The translations under genes were made by a program, and so were the position numbers. A stretch of 64,000 nt of DNA, from the NCBI RefSeq assembly GCF_025061645.1, contig NZ_JANYMP010000030.1, forward strand, positions 11,946-75,945. Direction: 5' to 3'. Shown here piece by piece: positions 25,863-33,484 of this stretch (positions are counted from its first letter, which is position 1; each line of letters opens with the position of its first letter). The DNA is from Umezawaea endophytica. Lineage in GTDB: Bacteria; Actinomycetota; Actinomycetes; Mycobacteriales; Pseudonocardiaceae. The notes under the pieces were generated by a model. That model worked only from the letters and a program-made list of their open reading frames with translations, was not told the DNA's origin and did not search any database.

Positions 25863-27083
25863 TCACCAGCGCGAGGAAGCCGAGCGCGCACCGGCGTCGA
25901 GGTACTCGCCGTCACCGGGCGCGAACGCGGAGAGCGCTCGGTCCAGGTCGTCCCAGATGTCCTCCACGTCCTCCAGGCCGACGCTCACCCGCAGGAGGTT
26001 CTCCGGCACCCCGCAGGCACTGCGGTCGGCGCTGGGGACGAGTCGGTGGGTGAGCGCGGCGGGGTGCTCGATGAGCGTGTCGACCGAGCCGAGGCTCACC
26101 GCGGGCGTGATCAGGGACAGGCCGCGGACCACGTCGGCGGGCGCCTCGCGGGTGGTGAACGCCAGCACCGCGCCGGGGCCGCGCAGTTGCCCGCCGAGCA
26201 GACCGGCCGGGTCCGCGCCGGGCAGGCTCGGGTGCCGCACCACGCCGACGGCCGGGTGCTCGGCGAGCCTGCGGGCGAGTTCGACCGCGCTGCGCTGGGC
26301 CGCTTCGACGCGGAGCGGGAGCGTCGCCAGGCCGCGGTGCATCAGGTAGCCGCCGAGCGGGTGCAGGACGGCGCCGGTGACGATCCGGACCTGCCGCAGC
26401 GCGGCGGCGCGGTCGGCGGAGCAGGCCACCACGCCGCCGAGCACGTCGCCGTGGCCGCCGAGGTACTTGGTGCCGGAGTGCAGCACGTAGGTCGCGCCGT
26501 GGGAGGCGGGGTTCTGGAGGACGGGGGTGGCGAAGGTGTTGTCGACCATCACCGGCACGGCACCGGCCTGCGCCACCACGGCGGAGATGTCGACGAGGTC
26601 CAGGTTGGGGTTGGCCGGGGTCTCCAGCACCACCAGCCCGGTCTCGGGGGTGATCGCGTCGGCGACGCGGTCGGCCGCCGCGTAGGTGGTGCGGACGCCG
26701 AGCAGGCCGGACGACAGGAGGTGGTCGGTGCCGCCGTAGAGCGGGCGCACGGCGACGACGTGGGGCTTGCCGCTCATGACGGCCGCGGCCTGGACGACCG
26801 CCGTCACCGCGGCCATGCCGCTGCCGAAGGCGACCGACTGCTCGGTGCCCTCCAGCAGGGCCAAGGCCTTCTCGAACCTGGCGACGGTCGGGTTGTGCAG
26901 GCGGGCGTAGACCGGCGAGGACGCTTCGGCCACGCCGTCGGCGAGGGCCTGGAGGGCTTCGCCGCCCGCCACCTGGTCGGGCACGGGATAGGTGGTGGAC
27001 AGGTCGAGCGGCGCGGCGTGGACGCCGAGGGCCGCGAGGTCGTCGCGGCCCCCGTGAACGGCCATCGTGTGGAAACCCGCCAT
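25863..27083 (-). CDS. Trans-sulfuration-family PLP enzyme (cystathionine/methionine gamma-lyase-like)
   Basis: A 406-residue Cys/Met-metabolism PLP enzyme. PLP contacts are SGMAAV at 88-93, Asp181 in VMVDNTFATP and the Schiff-base Lys206 in LHSGTKYLGGHGDV. ATG 27083 has GGAGG five bases upstream. Divergent pairing with an Lrp regulator suggests a degradative gamma-lyase (methionine, cystathionine or homocysteine) rather than a biosynthetic synthase, but the reaction cannot be fixed from sequence. It is inserted between pdxS and pdxT; as a PLP enzyme that may be coincidence. Confidence 0.85.
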   Translation of the reverse strand: MAGFHTMAVHGGRDDLAALGVHAAPLDLSTTYPVPDQVAGGEALQALADGVAEASSPVYARLHNPTVARFEKALALLEGTEQSVAFGSGMAAVTAVVQAAAVMSGKPHVVAVRPLYGGTDHLLSSGLLGVRTTYAAADRVADAITPETGLVVLETPANPNLDLVDISAVVAQAGAVPVMVDNTFATPVLQNPASHGATYVLHSGTKYLGGHGDVLGGVVACSADRAAALRQVRIVTGAVLHPLGGYLMHRGLATLPLRVEAAQRSAVELARRLAEHPAVGVVRHPSLPGADPAGLLGGQLRGPGAVLAFTTREAPADVVRGLSLITPAVSLGSVDTLIEHPAALTHRLVPSADRSACGVPENLLRVSVGLEDVEDIWDDLDRALSAFAPGDGEYLDAGARSASSRW

Positions 27084-27186
27084 GGTGACCTCCGTGGTTC
27101 GTGCGGTGCGGTGGCACGATCGTGACGACCAGGGCAGGTTTCGCGGGGAACTTCCGCAGGTGCTGCGGCGACCGGAGGAGATGACC

Positions 27187-27651
27187 GTGATGGATTCGGT
27201 GGACGCCGCGATCGTGCACGAGTTGCAGAAGGACGCGCGGCTGCTCAACAAGGACCTGGCGGACCGGGTGAACGTGGCGGCGTCCACGTGCGTGGTCCGG
27301 CACCGGGCCCTGCGGGACCGCGGGGTGATCACCGGGTACCACGCGGAGGTCGACCTGAAGGCCGTCGGGCGGCCCGTGCAGGCGATCATCGCGGTGCGGA
27401 TCCGGCCGCACACGCGGGCGATCGTGGGGCCGTTCATGGAGTACGCGCTGGGCCTGGAGGAGACGCTCGCGGTGTCGCACGTGACCGGTCCGGACGACTT
27501 CCTGGTGCACGTGGCGGTCGCGGACACGGCGCACCTCCAGCGGCTGGTGCTGGACCGGTTCACGGCTCGCCGGGAGGTGACCGAGGTGCACACGAACCTG
27601 CTGTTCGAACACGTCCGCAAGCACACCGTGCCACCACTGCCGGAGATGTGA
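27187..27651 (+). CDS. Lrp/AsnC-family regulator
   Basis: A 154-residue protein: N-terminal helix-turn-helix (SVDAAIVHELQKDARLLNKD, then VAASTCVVRHRALRDRGVI) and C-terminal RAM ligand-binding domain (AIIAVRIRPHTRA, VTGPDDFLVHVAV). GTG 27187 gives an eight-base spacing from GGAGG; ATG 27181 and 27190 are alternatives. It is divergent from the PLP lyase gene and probably controls it in response to an amino acid, as in typical Lrp-lyase pairs. Confidence 0.9.
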   Translation: MMDSVDAAIVHELQKDARLLNKDLADRVNVAASTCVVRHRALRDRGVITGYHAEVDLKAVGRPVQAIIAVRIRPHTRAIVGPFMEYALGLEETLAVSHVTGPDDFLVHVAVADTAHLQRLVLDRFTARREVTEVHTNLLFEHVRKHTVPPLPEM

Positions 27652-27676
27652 AGGCAGACTTTGCAGTTTGCCTTCA
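27649..27676. promoter_or_regulatory. 28-bp dyad, probable MarR operator
   Basis: TGAAGGCA at 27649-27656 is exactly mirrored by TGCCTTCA at 27669-27676, and the half-sites agree at 11 of 14 positions when extended. TTGCAG (27661-27666) and TAGCGT (27685-27690) could be the -35 and -10 boxes, placing transcription start at the MarR GTG. The dyad overlaps the lrp stop codon. Confidence 0.65.
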
Positions 27677-27697
27677 CAATCGACTAGCGTTAGAGGG

Positions 27698-28123
27698 GTG
27701 GACGACACCGAAGCCCTCGCCGGGGAGCTGCTCGCGCTCATCTCCCGGCTGCGGCGGCGGCTGCACGAGGAGTCGCGGCACGACGACTACACGCCCTCGC
27801 AGGTCGCGGTGCTGATGCGGTTGAGGCACGACGGGCCCGCGACCGTGTCGGACCTGGCGCGCGCTGAGGGGGTGCGCCCGCAGTCGATGGGGGCCACCGT
27901 CGCCGCGCTGGAGGCCGCCGGGCTGATCAGCGGCGAGCGGGATCCGGGCGACGGGCGGCGAACCGTCCTGTCGCTGACCGACTTCGCCCGGTCCGAGATC
28001 GCGATCAGCCGCGCCGCCAAGGAGAACTGGCTGCACCGGGCCGTCCGCTCCACCTTCACCGAGGCCGAACAGGAGCAGCTCGGTGCCGCCGTCGCGCTCC
28101 TGCGCCGACTCGCCGACTCGTAG
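27698..28123 (+). CDS. MarR-family regulator
   Basis: A 141-residue winged-helix regulator: YTPSQVAVLMRLRHDGPATV, the recognition helix region LARAEGVRPQSMGATVAALE, and the wing ISGERDPGDGRRTVLSLTD. GTG 27698 is probably leaderless. Ten bases separate it from the isochorismatase-like gene, which it most likely regulates along with itself through the dyad at 27649-27676. Confidence 0.9.
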   Translation: MDDTEALAGELLALISRLRRRLHEESRHDDYTPSQVAVLMRLRHDGPATVSDLARAEGVRPQSMGATVAALEAAGLISGERDPGDGRRTVLSLTDFARSEIAISRAAKENWLHRAVRSTFTEAEQEQLGAAVALLRRLADS

Positions 28124-28133
28124 GAGATCCGCT

Positions 28134-28685
28134 GTGCCGGTCACCGCTCTCGACCCCAGGACCGCGCTCGTCGTCGTCGACCTCCAGAAGGGCGTCGTCT
28201 CGCTGCCCACCGCCCACCCGGCCGACCAGGTCGTGCGGAACGCCGGGGCGCTGGCCGACGCGTTCCGGTCGCGCGGGCTGCCGGTCGTGCTGGTCACGGC
28301 CCACGGCACCGCGCCGGGCCGCACCGAGCAGAACTTCCCGCGCCGGGAGATGCCCGCCGACTGGGCCGACCTCGTGCCCGAGCTGAACCAGCGGCCCGGT
28401 GACCACACCGTGGTCAAGCGGACGTGGGGCGCGTTCACCGGCACCGACCTCGACGCCTACCTCAGGGGGGAGGGGGTCACGCAGGTCGTGGTCGTCGGCA
28501 TCGCCACGACCGCGGGCGTCGAGTCGACCGCCCGGCACGCGCAGGAGAACGGGTACCACGTGACGCTCGCCGTCGACGCGATGACCGACCTGAGCGCGGA
28601 GGCGCACGAGAACAGCGTGACGCGGATCTTCCCCAGGCTGGGCGAGACCGGGACCACGGAGGAGGTCATCGCGCTGCTGCCGTGA
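28134..28685 (+). CDS. Isochorismatase-fold hydrolase lacking the catalytic Cys
   Basis: A 183-residue cysteine-hydrolase-fold protein. TALVVVDLQKGVV holds the conserved Asp and VVKRTWGAFTGTDLDAYLR the Lys of the triad. In the nucleophile position of GIATTAGVESTARHA a Gly replaces the Cys found in amide hydrolases (usual motif ATNVCVEST). True isochorismatases such as PhzD and EntB also have Gly there and cleave a vinyl ether. It therefore may be an isochorismatase-type hydrolase, or inactive as an amidase. AGGAG precedes GTG 28134. Confidence 0.82.
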   Translation: MPVTALDPRTALVVVDLQKGVVSLPTAHPADQVVRNAGALADAFRSRGLPVVLVTAHGTAPGRTEQNFPRREMPADWADLVPELNQRPGDHTVVKRTWGAFTGTDLDAYLRGEGVTQVVVVGIATTAGVESTARHAQENGYHVTLAVDAMTDLSAEAHENSVTRIFPRLGETGTTEEVIALLP

Positions 28686-28740
28686 CGGCGTTCACCGCTC
28701 GCGGCGCGGCGGCGCGACCACGCCCGTGTTAGGAAAGGTC

Positions 28741-30606
28741 ATGGTGAACGACGTTCTTCGCGACCTGCTCGACGGCCGGTGGGCCGATCTCCGGCGGACG
28801 TCCCGCGAGCTGGTCGGGACGTTGGAGCCGCCGCCGGTGCTGGACCTGGAGGCGCAGCGGGCGCTGGTGTTCGAGCAGTTGGGGCTCCTCGCGAAGGGCG
28901 GGCACCCGTTGACCGGGTTCCCGGCGGAGTACGGCGGGGCCGACGACGTCGGCGGGTCCGTGGTCGCGTTCGAGGTGCTGGGGTTCGGCGACCTGTCGCT
29001 GATGATCAAGGCGGGCGTGCAGTGGGGCCTGTTCGGCGGGGCCGTGCAGGCGCTGGGGACGAAGGTCCACCACGACGAGTACCTGCCCGCGATCATGAAC
29101 CTCGACCTGCCCGGCTGCTTCGCGATGACCGAGACCGGCCACGGGTCGGACGTGCAGCACCTGCGCACCACCGCGACCTACGACCCGACGACCGAGGAGT
29201 TCGTGGTCCACACGCCCGATGCCATGGCGCGCAAGGACTACATCGGCAACGCCGCGCGCGACGGGCGGGTGGCCGTGGTGTTCGCGCAGCTCGTCACGGG
29301 TGGTGAGGAGCACGGCGTGCACGCGCTCGTGGTGCCGTTGCGCGACGGGGACGGGCAGGTGCTGCCCGGTGTGTCCATCGAGGACTGCGGGCACAAGGCC
29401 GGGTTGAACGGCGTCGACAACGGGCGGATCACGTTCGACCACGTGCGGGTGCCGCGCGTGGCGCTGCTCGACCGGTACGGGTCGGTGGCGGCCGACGGCA
29501 CGTACAGCAGCCCGGTCGAGGGGGACGCGCGGCGGTTCTTCACGATGCTGGGAACGCTGGTGCGCGGGCGGATCAGCGTCGCGGGCGGTGCGGGCAGCGC
29601 CACCAAGAAGGCGCTCGCGCTGGCCGTCCGGTACGGCGAGACCCGGCGGCAGTTCACCCGGCCGGACGGGAGCGAGGTCGTGGTGCTGGACTACCTCGCG
29701 CACCAGCGGAGGCTGCTGCCCGCGCTGGCCACGAGCTACGCCCTGCACTTCGCGCAGGAGGAGCTGGTCTCGGCGCTGCACGACGTCACCGACGACCGCG
29801 CCCGGCGCGAGGTGGAGTCGCGGGCCGCCGGGCTCAAGGCGGTGTCGACGTGGCACGCGACGGCGACGATCCAGACGTGCCGGGAGGCCTGCGGTGGCGC
29901 GGGGTACCTGGCGGAGAACCTGCTCCCCCAGCTCAAGGCCGACACCGACGTGTTCACCACGTTCGAGGGTGACAACACGGTGCTGCTGCAACTGGTCGCG
30001 AAAGGACTGCTGACCAGTTATCGGGACCACGTGGGCGATCTGGACCAGTTGGGCATGGTCCGGTTCGTGGCCGACCAGTTCGTCGGCGCGGTCATCGAGC
30101 GCACCGCGGCGCGGTCGATCATCGCCAGGCTGGTCGGCGGCAGCGGTGACGGGCTGCTGGAGCGGGGCTGGCAGGTCCGGCAGTTCGAATTCCGCGAAAC
30201 CCACGTGCTGGAGGGGCTGGCGCGTCGGCTGCGGCGGGCGGGCACCGGGGAGCAGGACCCGTTCGAGACGTTCAACAACGCGCAGGACCACGTGCTGCAC
30301 GCGGCCCGCGCGCACATCGACCGGGTGGTGCTGGAGGCGTTCGTCGCCGCGGTGGACCGCTGCCCCGACCCGGAGACCGCCACCCTGCTGGACCAGGTGT
30401 GCGACCTGTACGCGCTGTCGGTGATCGAGGCGGACCGCGCGTGGTTCCTGGAGCACGGCAGGCTCACGCCCGACCGGTCGAAGGACGTGTCGCGGGCGGT
30501 CAACGAGCTGTGCGGGCAGCTCCGGCCGCACGCCCGCGAGCTGGTCGACGCGTTCGACGTCCCGGAGTCGTGGTTGGCCGCGCCGATCACCAGGCCCGCT
30601 AGCTGA
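28741..30606 (+). CDS. Acyl-CoA dehydrogenase / acyl-CoA oxidase-like flavoprotein
   Basis: A 621-residue FAD enzyme longer than ordinary acyl-CoA dehydrogenases (about 380) and close to the acyl-CoA oxidase layout. CFAMTETGHGSDVQHLRTTATY is cut by the flavin/substrate motif MTETGHGSDV; GRISVAGGAGSATKKALALAV, CREACGGAGYLAENLLPQLK and FEGDNTVLLQLVAKGLL are oxidase-type landmarks, the last containing the catalytic Glu region. The C-terminal 200 residues form the extra helical domain. ATG 28741 follows AGGAAAGG. It is convergent with azlD, the stop codons overlapping by eight bases. Confidence 0.88.
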   Translation: MVNDVLRDLLDGRWADLRRTSRELVGTLEPPPVLDLEAQRALVFEQLGLLAKGGHPLTGFPAEYGGADDVGGSVVAFEVLGFGDLSLMIKAGVQWGLFGGAVQALGTKVHHDEYLPAIMNLDLPGCFAMTETGHGSDVQHLRTTATYDPTTEEFVVHTPDAMARKDYIGNAARDGRVAVVFAQLVTGGEEHGVHALVVPLRDGDGQVLPGVSIEDCGHKAGLNGVDNGRITFDHVRVPRVALLDRYGSVAADGTYSSPVEGDARRFFTMLGTLVRGRISVAGGAGSATKKALALAVRYGETRRQFTRPDGSEVVVLDYLAHQRRLLPALATSYALHFAQEELVSALHDVTDDRARREVESRAAGLKAVSTWHATATIQTCREACGGAGYLAENLLPQLKADTDVFTTFEGDNTVLLQLVAKGLLTSYRDHVGDLDQLGMVRFVADQFVGAVIERTAARSIIARLVGGSGDGLLERGWQVRQFEFRETHVLEGLARRLRRAGTGEQDPFETFNNAQDHVLHAARAHIDRVVLEAFVAAVDRCPDPETATLLDQVCDLYALSVIEADRAWFLEHGRLTPDRSKDVSRAVNELCGQLRPHARELVDAFDVPESWLAAPITRPAS

Positions 30607-30907
30607 CCCCGGCGAACCGCAGCCCCGCCGTGACGGCCGCCGCCAGCACGACCACCAGGACGAACGGAGCCCTGCGCCACGCGGCCAGCCCGCCGACCGC
30701 GACCCCGATCGGCAGGGCGAAGCCCGCGAAGTGAGCGCCCCGCGTCAACGAGGAGGTGGCGATCAGGGCGACCAGCAGCACGGTGGCGGCGATCGACATC
30801 AGTTCGCGGGCGCGGTCCGGCAGGGTGATCCGGTCGCGCAGCAGCGGACCGGCCAGCCGGATGGCGTAGGTGCCCGCGGCCAGCGCGAGGACGGCGAGGA
30901 CGGTCAT
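30599..30907 (-). CDS. azlD: AzlD-type branched-chain amino-acid exporter small subunit
   Basis: A 102-residue protein with about four hydrophobic helices: VLAVLALAAGTYAIRLAGPLL is the AzlD N-terminus, and FALPIGVAVGGLAAWRRAPF plus the last 20 residues close the fold. Together with AzlC it exports branched-chain or related amino acids. Its ATG overlaps the azlC stop (ATGA 30904-30907). Confidence 0.88.
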   Translation of the reverse strand: MTVLAVLALAAGTYAIRLAGPLLRDRITLPDRARELMSIAATVLLVALIATSSLTRGAHFAGFALPIGVAVGGLAAWRRAPFVLVVVLAAAVTAGLRFAGVS

Positions 30908-31584
30908 CGGCGCACCGGGACCGGCAGCCGGAGCGCGAGCATCCCGACGAGGCCGAGCAGCACCGGCACCCCCGCGGGCACGAACGGGGTCGTGGCCAGA
31001 GCGACCACCGCGCCGACCAGCGCTGCTCGCAGCGTCGGCCGGTCGCGCAGGGCGGGCAGCACCAGCGCCAGCAGCGCGGCCGGGAACGCCGCGTCCAGAC
31101 CGAACACGGCCGGGTCGCCGATCGACCGGCCGACCAGCGTACCGCCGACCACGCCCGCGTTCCACGCCACGAACAGGGTGCCGCCGCAGAGCCAGAACGC
31201 GGTGCGTGCGCGGGCTGGTTCCCGCTGGGCCAGCGCGAACGCGACCGTCTCGTCGGTCAGCAGGTGGCTGCCGACGAGCTTGCCGACCGGGCTCCGACCG
31301 AGCACCTCGCCGACCGCGAGGCCGAACGGCAGGAAGCGGAGGTTGAGCAGCAGCCCGGCGAGCACGGCGGCGACGGGCGAGCCGCCCGCCGCGACGATGC
31401 CGACCGCCATGAACTGCGCGCCGCCCGCGAAGACGACCACCGACATGAGGGACGGGATCCACCACGGTTCGCCGGACCCGACCGCGATGGCCCCGAAGGA
31501 CGCGCCGCTGACCGCCACGCTCGCCGCTATCGCGAGGACGTCGCGCAGCAGCGCCGGGTCGGGTGTTCGCCATGTCGAACGCAT
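30904..31584 (-). CDS. azlC: AzlC-type branched-chain amino-acid exporter large subunit
   Basis: A 226-residue membrane protein of the AzlC family: FGAIAVGSGEPWWIPSLMSV, then VFAGGAQFMAVGIVAAGGSP and LLLNLRFLPFGLAVGEVLG, the signature blocks (FAG..QF, LN.R.L.). It is the first gene of azlCD and diverges from an XRE-cupin regulator across a 22-bp inverted repeat. Confidence 0.92.
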   Translation of the reverse strand: MRSTWRTPDPALLRDVLAIAASVAVSGASFGAIAVGSGEPWWIPSLMSVVVFAGGAQFMAVGIVAAGGSPVAAVLAGLLLNLRFLPFGLAVGEVLGRSPVGKLVGSHLLTDETVAFALAQREPARARTAFWLCGGTLFVAWNAGVVGGTLVGRSIGDPAVFGLDAAFPAALLALVLPALRDRPTLRAALVGAVVALATTPFVPAGVPVLLGLVGMLALRLPVPVRR

Positions 31585-31609
31585 AGTCCACTACGATGAA
31601 CACCAGATC

Positions 31610-31631
31610 CTCGTTCGTCAAGACGAACGAG
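31610..31631. promoter_or_regulatory. 22-bp inverted repeat between azlC and its XRE-cupin regulator
   Basis: CTCGTTCGTC-AA-GACGAACGAG: perfect 10-base arms with a 2-base centre, 26 bp upstream of azlC and 29 bp upstream of the regulator. It is well placed for the regulator to control both divergent units. Confidence 0.72.
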
Positions 31632-31660
31632 CGGACCGCCACAGCGAACACAGGAGTGCC

Positions 31661-32215
31661 GTGAACCGCACCGCACCGCTGGAGGTCATCGCCGCGTCCC
31701 TGCGCCGCGAGCGCGAACGCGTCGGCCTCTCGCTCAGCGAACTGGCGAAACGGGCGGGCATCGCGAAGTCGACGCTCTCCCAGCTCGAATCGGCAAGCGG
31801 CAACCCCAGCGTCGAAACGCTGTGGGCCCTCGGCGTGGCGCTCGACGTCCCGTTCAGCAGGCTCGTCGACCCGCCCGCGGCCCGCGTGCAGGTGATCAGG
31901 GCCGGTGAGGGGCCCGCGATCTACTCCGAACGCGCCCACTACACGGCGACGCTGCTCGCGTCCTGCCCGCCGGGAGCCCGCCGCGACCTCTTCCACCTCG
32001 CGCTGGAACCGGGTGCCGCGCGCGAGTCCGACCCGCACATGGCGGGCACCGTGGAGCACCTGGTCGTCAGCAGCGGCCGGATGCTGGCCGGGCCGACCGA
32101 CAACCCGGTCGAGATCGGCGTGGGCGACTACCTCGTCTACCCCGGCGACATCGCCCACACCTGCCGGGCGCTGGAACCCGGCACCACCGGGATCATGCTG
32201 ATGGAGCACGTGTAG
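31661..32215 (+). CDS. XRE-cupin regulator of azlCD
   Basis: A 184-residue protein with an N-terminal XRE helix-turn-helix (IAASLRRERERVGLSLSELA then IAKSTLSQLESASGNPSVET) and a C-terminal RmlC-type cupin sensor (HMAGTVEHLVVSSGRMLAGP and GVGDYLVYPGDIAHTCRALE). GTG 31661 follows CAGGAG. Divergence from azlCD and the intervening operator indicate control of that exporter, probably responding to an amino acid bound in the cupin; the ligand is unknown. Confidence 0.9.
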   Translation: MNRTAPLEVIAASLRRERERVGLSLSELAKRAGIAKSTLSQLESASGNPSVETLWALGVALDVPFSRLVDPPAARVQVIRAGEGPAIYSERAHYTATLLASCPPGARRDLFHLALEPGAARESDPHMAGTVEHLVVSSGRMLAGPTDNPVEIGVGDYLVYPGDIAHTCRALEPGTTGIMLMEHV

Positions 32216-32219
32216 CACG

Positions 32220-32257
32220 CGGACGGGGCCCGCACCCTCGGGCGCGGGCCCCGTCCG
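32220..32257. terminator. Bidirectional terminator
   Basis: Perfect 14-base arms (CGGACGGGGCCCGC and complement) around a 10-base loop, between the convergent XRE-cupin gene and pdxS. Confidence 0.8.
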
Positions 32258-32270
32258 GGGAACCGGTGGA

Positions 32271-33182
32271 CTACCAGCCGCGCTCCGCCAGGCGGTGCGG
32301 CTCGGGGATCTCCTCGACGTTGATGCCGACCATGGCCTCACCGAGGCCGCGCGAGACCTTCGCGATGACGCTGGGGTCGTCGTGGAACGTCGTGGCCTTC
32401 ACGATGGCCTCCGCGCGCTGCTCCGGGTTGCCGGACTTGAAGATGCCGGAACCGACGAACACGCCCTCGGCGCCGAGCTGCATCATCATCGCGGCGTCCG
32501 ACGGGGTGGCGATGCCACCCGCGGTGAACAGCACGACGGGCAGCTTGCCCGCCTCGGCGACCTCGCGGACGAGGTCGTACGGCGCCTGGAGCTCCTTGGC
32601 GGCCACGTACAGCTCGTCCGGGCTGAGGTTCTGCAACCGGCGGAGCTCGCCGCCGATCTTGCGCATGTGGGTGGTGGCGTTCGAGACGTCGCCGGTGCCC
32701 GCCTCGCCCTTGGAGCGGATCATCGCCGCGCCCTCGGTGATGCGCCGCAGCGCCTCGCCCAGGTTGGTGGCGCCGCAGACGAAGGGCACGGTGAACTGCC
32801 ACTTGTCGATGTGGTTGGTGTAGTCCGCGGGGGTCAGCACCTCGGACTCGTCGATGTAGTCGACGCCGAGGGACTGGAGGACCTGCGCCTCGACGAAGTG
32901 GCCGATGCGGGCCTTCGCCATCACCGGGATGGACACGGTGGCGATGATCTCGTCGATCATGTCCGGGTCGCTCATCCGGGACACGCCGCCCTGCGCGCGG
33001 ATGTCGGCCGGAACGCGCTCCAGCGCCATGACGGCGACGGCGCCCGCGTTCTCCGCGATCTTCGCCTGCTCGGCGTTGACCACGTCCATGATCACGCCGC
33101 CCTTGAGCATCTCCGCCATGCCGCGCTTGACGCGGGAGGTCCCGGTCACCTGACCGGTGTCGGAGGTGGATGAAGTGGTCAC
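32271..33182 (-). CDS. pdxS: Pyridoxal 5'-phosphate synthase lyase subunit PdxS
   Basis: A 303-residue (beta/alpha)8 enzyme making PLP from ribose-5-phosphate, glyceraldehyde-3-phosphate and ammonia from Pdx[41 protein letters not shown] and the Schiff-base Lys region [16 protein letters not shown] are nearly invariant in the family; [20 protein letters not shown] and [10 protein letters not shown] bind phosphate. GTG 33182 has AAAGG seven bases upstream. It is separated from pdxT by a 6.5-kb accessory block, although the proteins form one complex. Confidence 0.97.
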   Translation of the reverse strand: MTTSSTSDTGQVTGTSRVKRGMAEMLKGGVIMDVVNAEQAKIAENAGAVAVMALERVPADIRAQGGVSRMSDPDMIDEIIATVSIPVMAKARIGHFVEAQVLQSLGVDYIDESEVLTPADYTNHIDKWQFTVPFVCGATNLGEALRRITEGAAMIRSKGEAGTGDVSNATTHMRKIGGELRRLQNLSPDELYVAAKELQAPYDLVREVAEAGKLPVVLFTAGGIATPSDAAMMMQLGAEGVFVGSGIFKSGNPEQRAEAIVKATTFHDDPSVIAKVSRGLGEAMVGINVEEIPEPHRLAERGW

Positions 33183-33484
33183 GGCCAGCCTTTCGAGAAG
33201 GGGTGTTCGGACCAGGCCATCGTACGACCGACGTGGACCGCCGGGGCGGTCCAATCCACCCCGTTCCCGGCAGTCCACTTCCCATTCCGCCGCAGGTAGT
33301 GGCCTACGCCACGTGCCACCGCCGTCACGTCGGCGCGCGCGGGGCGGGCCGACGGGAGTTGACCGGGGAGCACGGGATGTTCGGGAATCGCCGCCACGTC
33401 TTGTCCCCTCCACCCGCCTGGGTGTGAGATCGAACACTAAACACTTGCACTCAAGGGCGTCTGCGAGTCGTGGAGGGCAGTTCC
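33183..33484. other. Divergent intergenic region, pdxS / EF-G-like gene
   Basis: A 302-bp gap carrying both promoters. No PdxR-type (MocR) gene or clear operator is seen. The element GTGGCCTACGCCAC (33300-33313, 5-base arms) is the only dyad noted. The stretch just before the EF-G-like gene (ACACTAAACACTTGCACTCA) is AT-richer and probably holds its promoter. Confidence 0.5.

Noticed and set aside
25863-27677. 604-residue frame extending the PLP lyase across lrp
   Set aside because: The first 198 residues are antisense to lrp; ATG 27083 with GGAGG matches the family start.
33183-33484. CIRCE/HrcA-like element before the EF-G-like gene (TTGCACTC)
   Set aside because: Only the left half matches; no GAGTGC half-site at the required nine-base distance.
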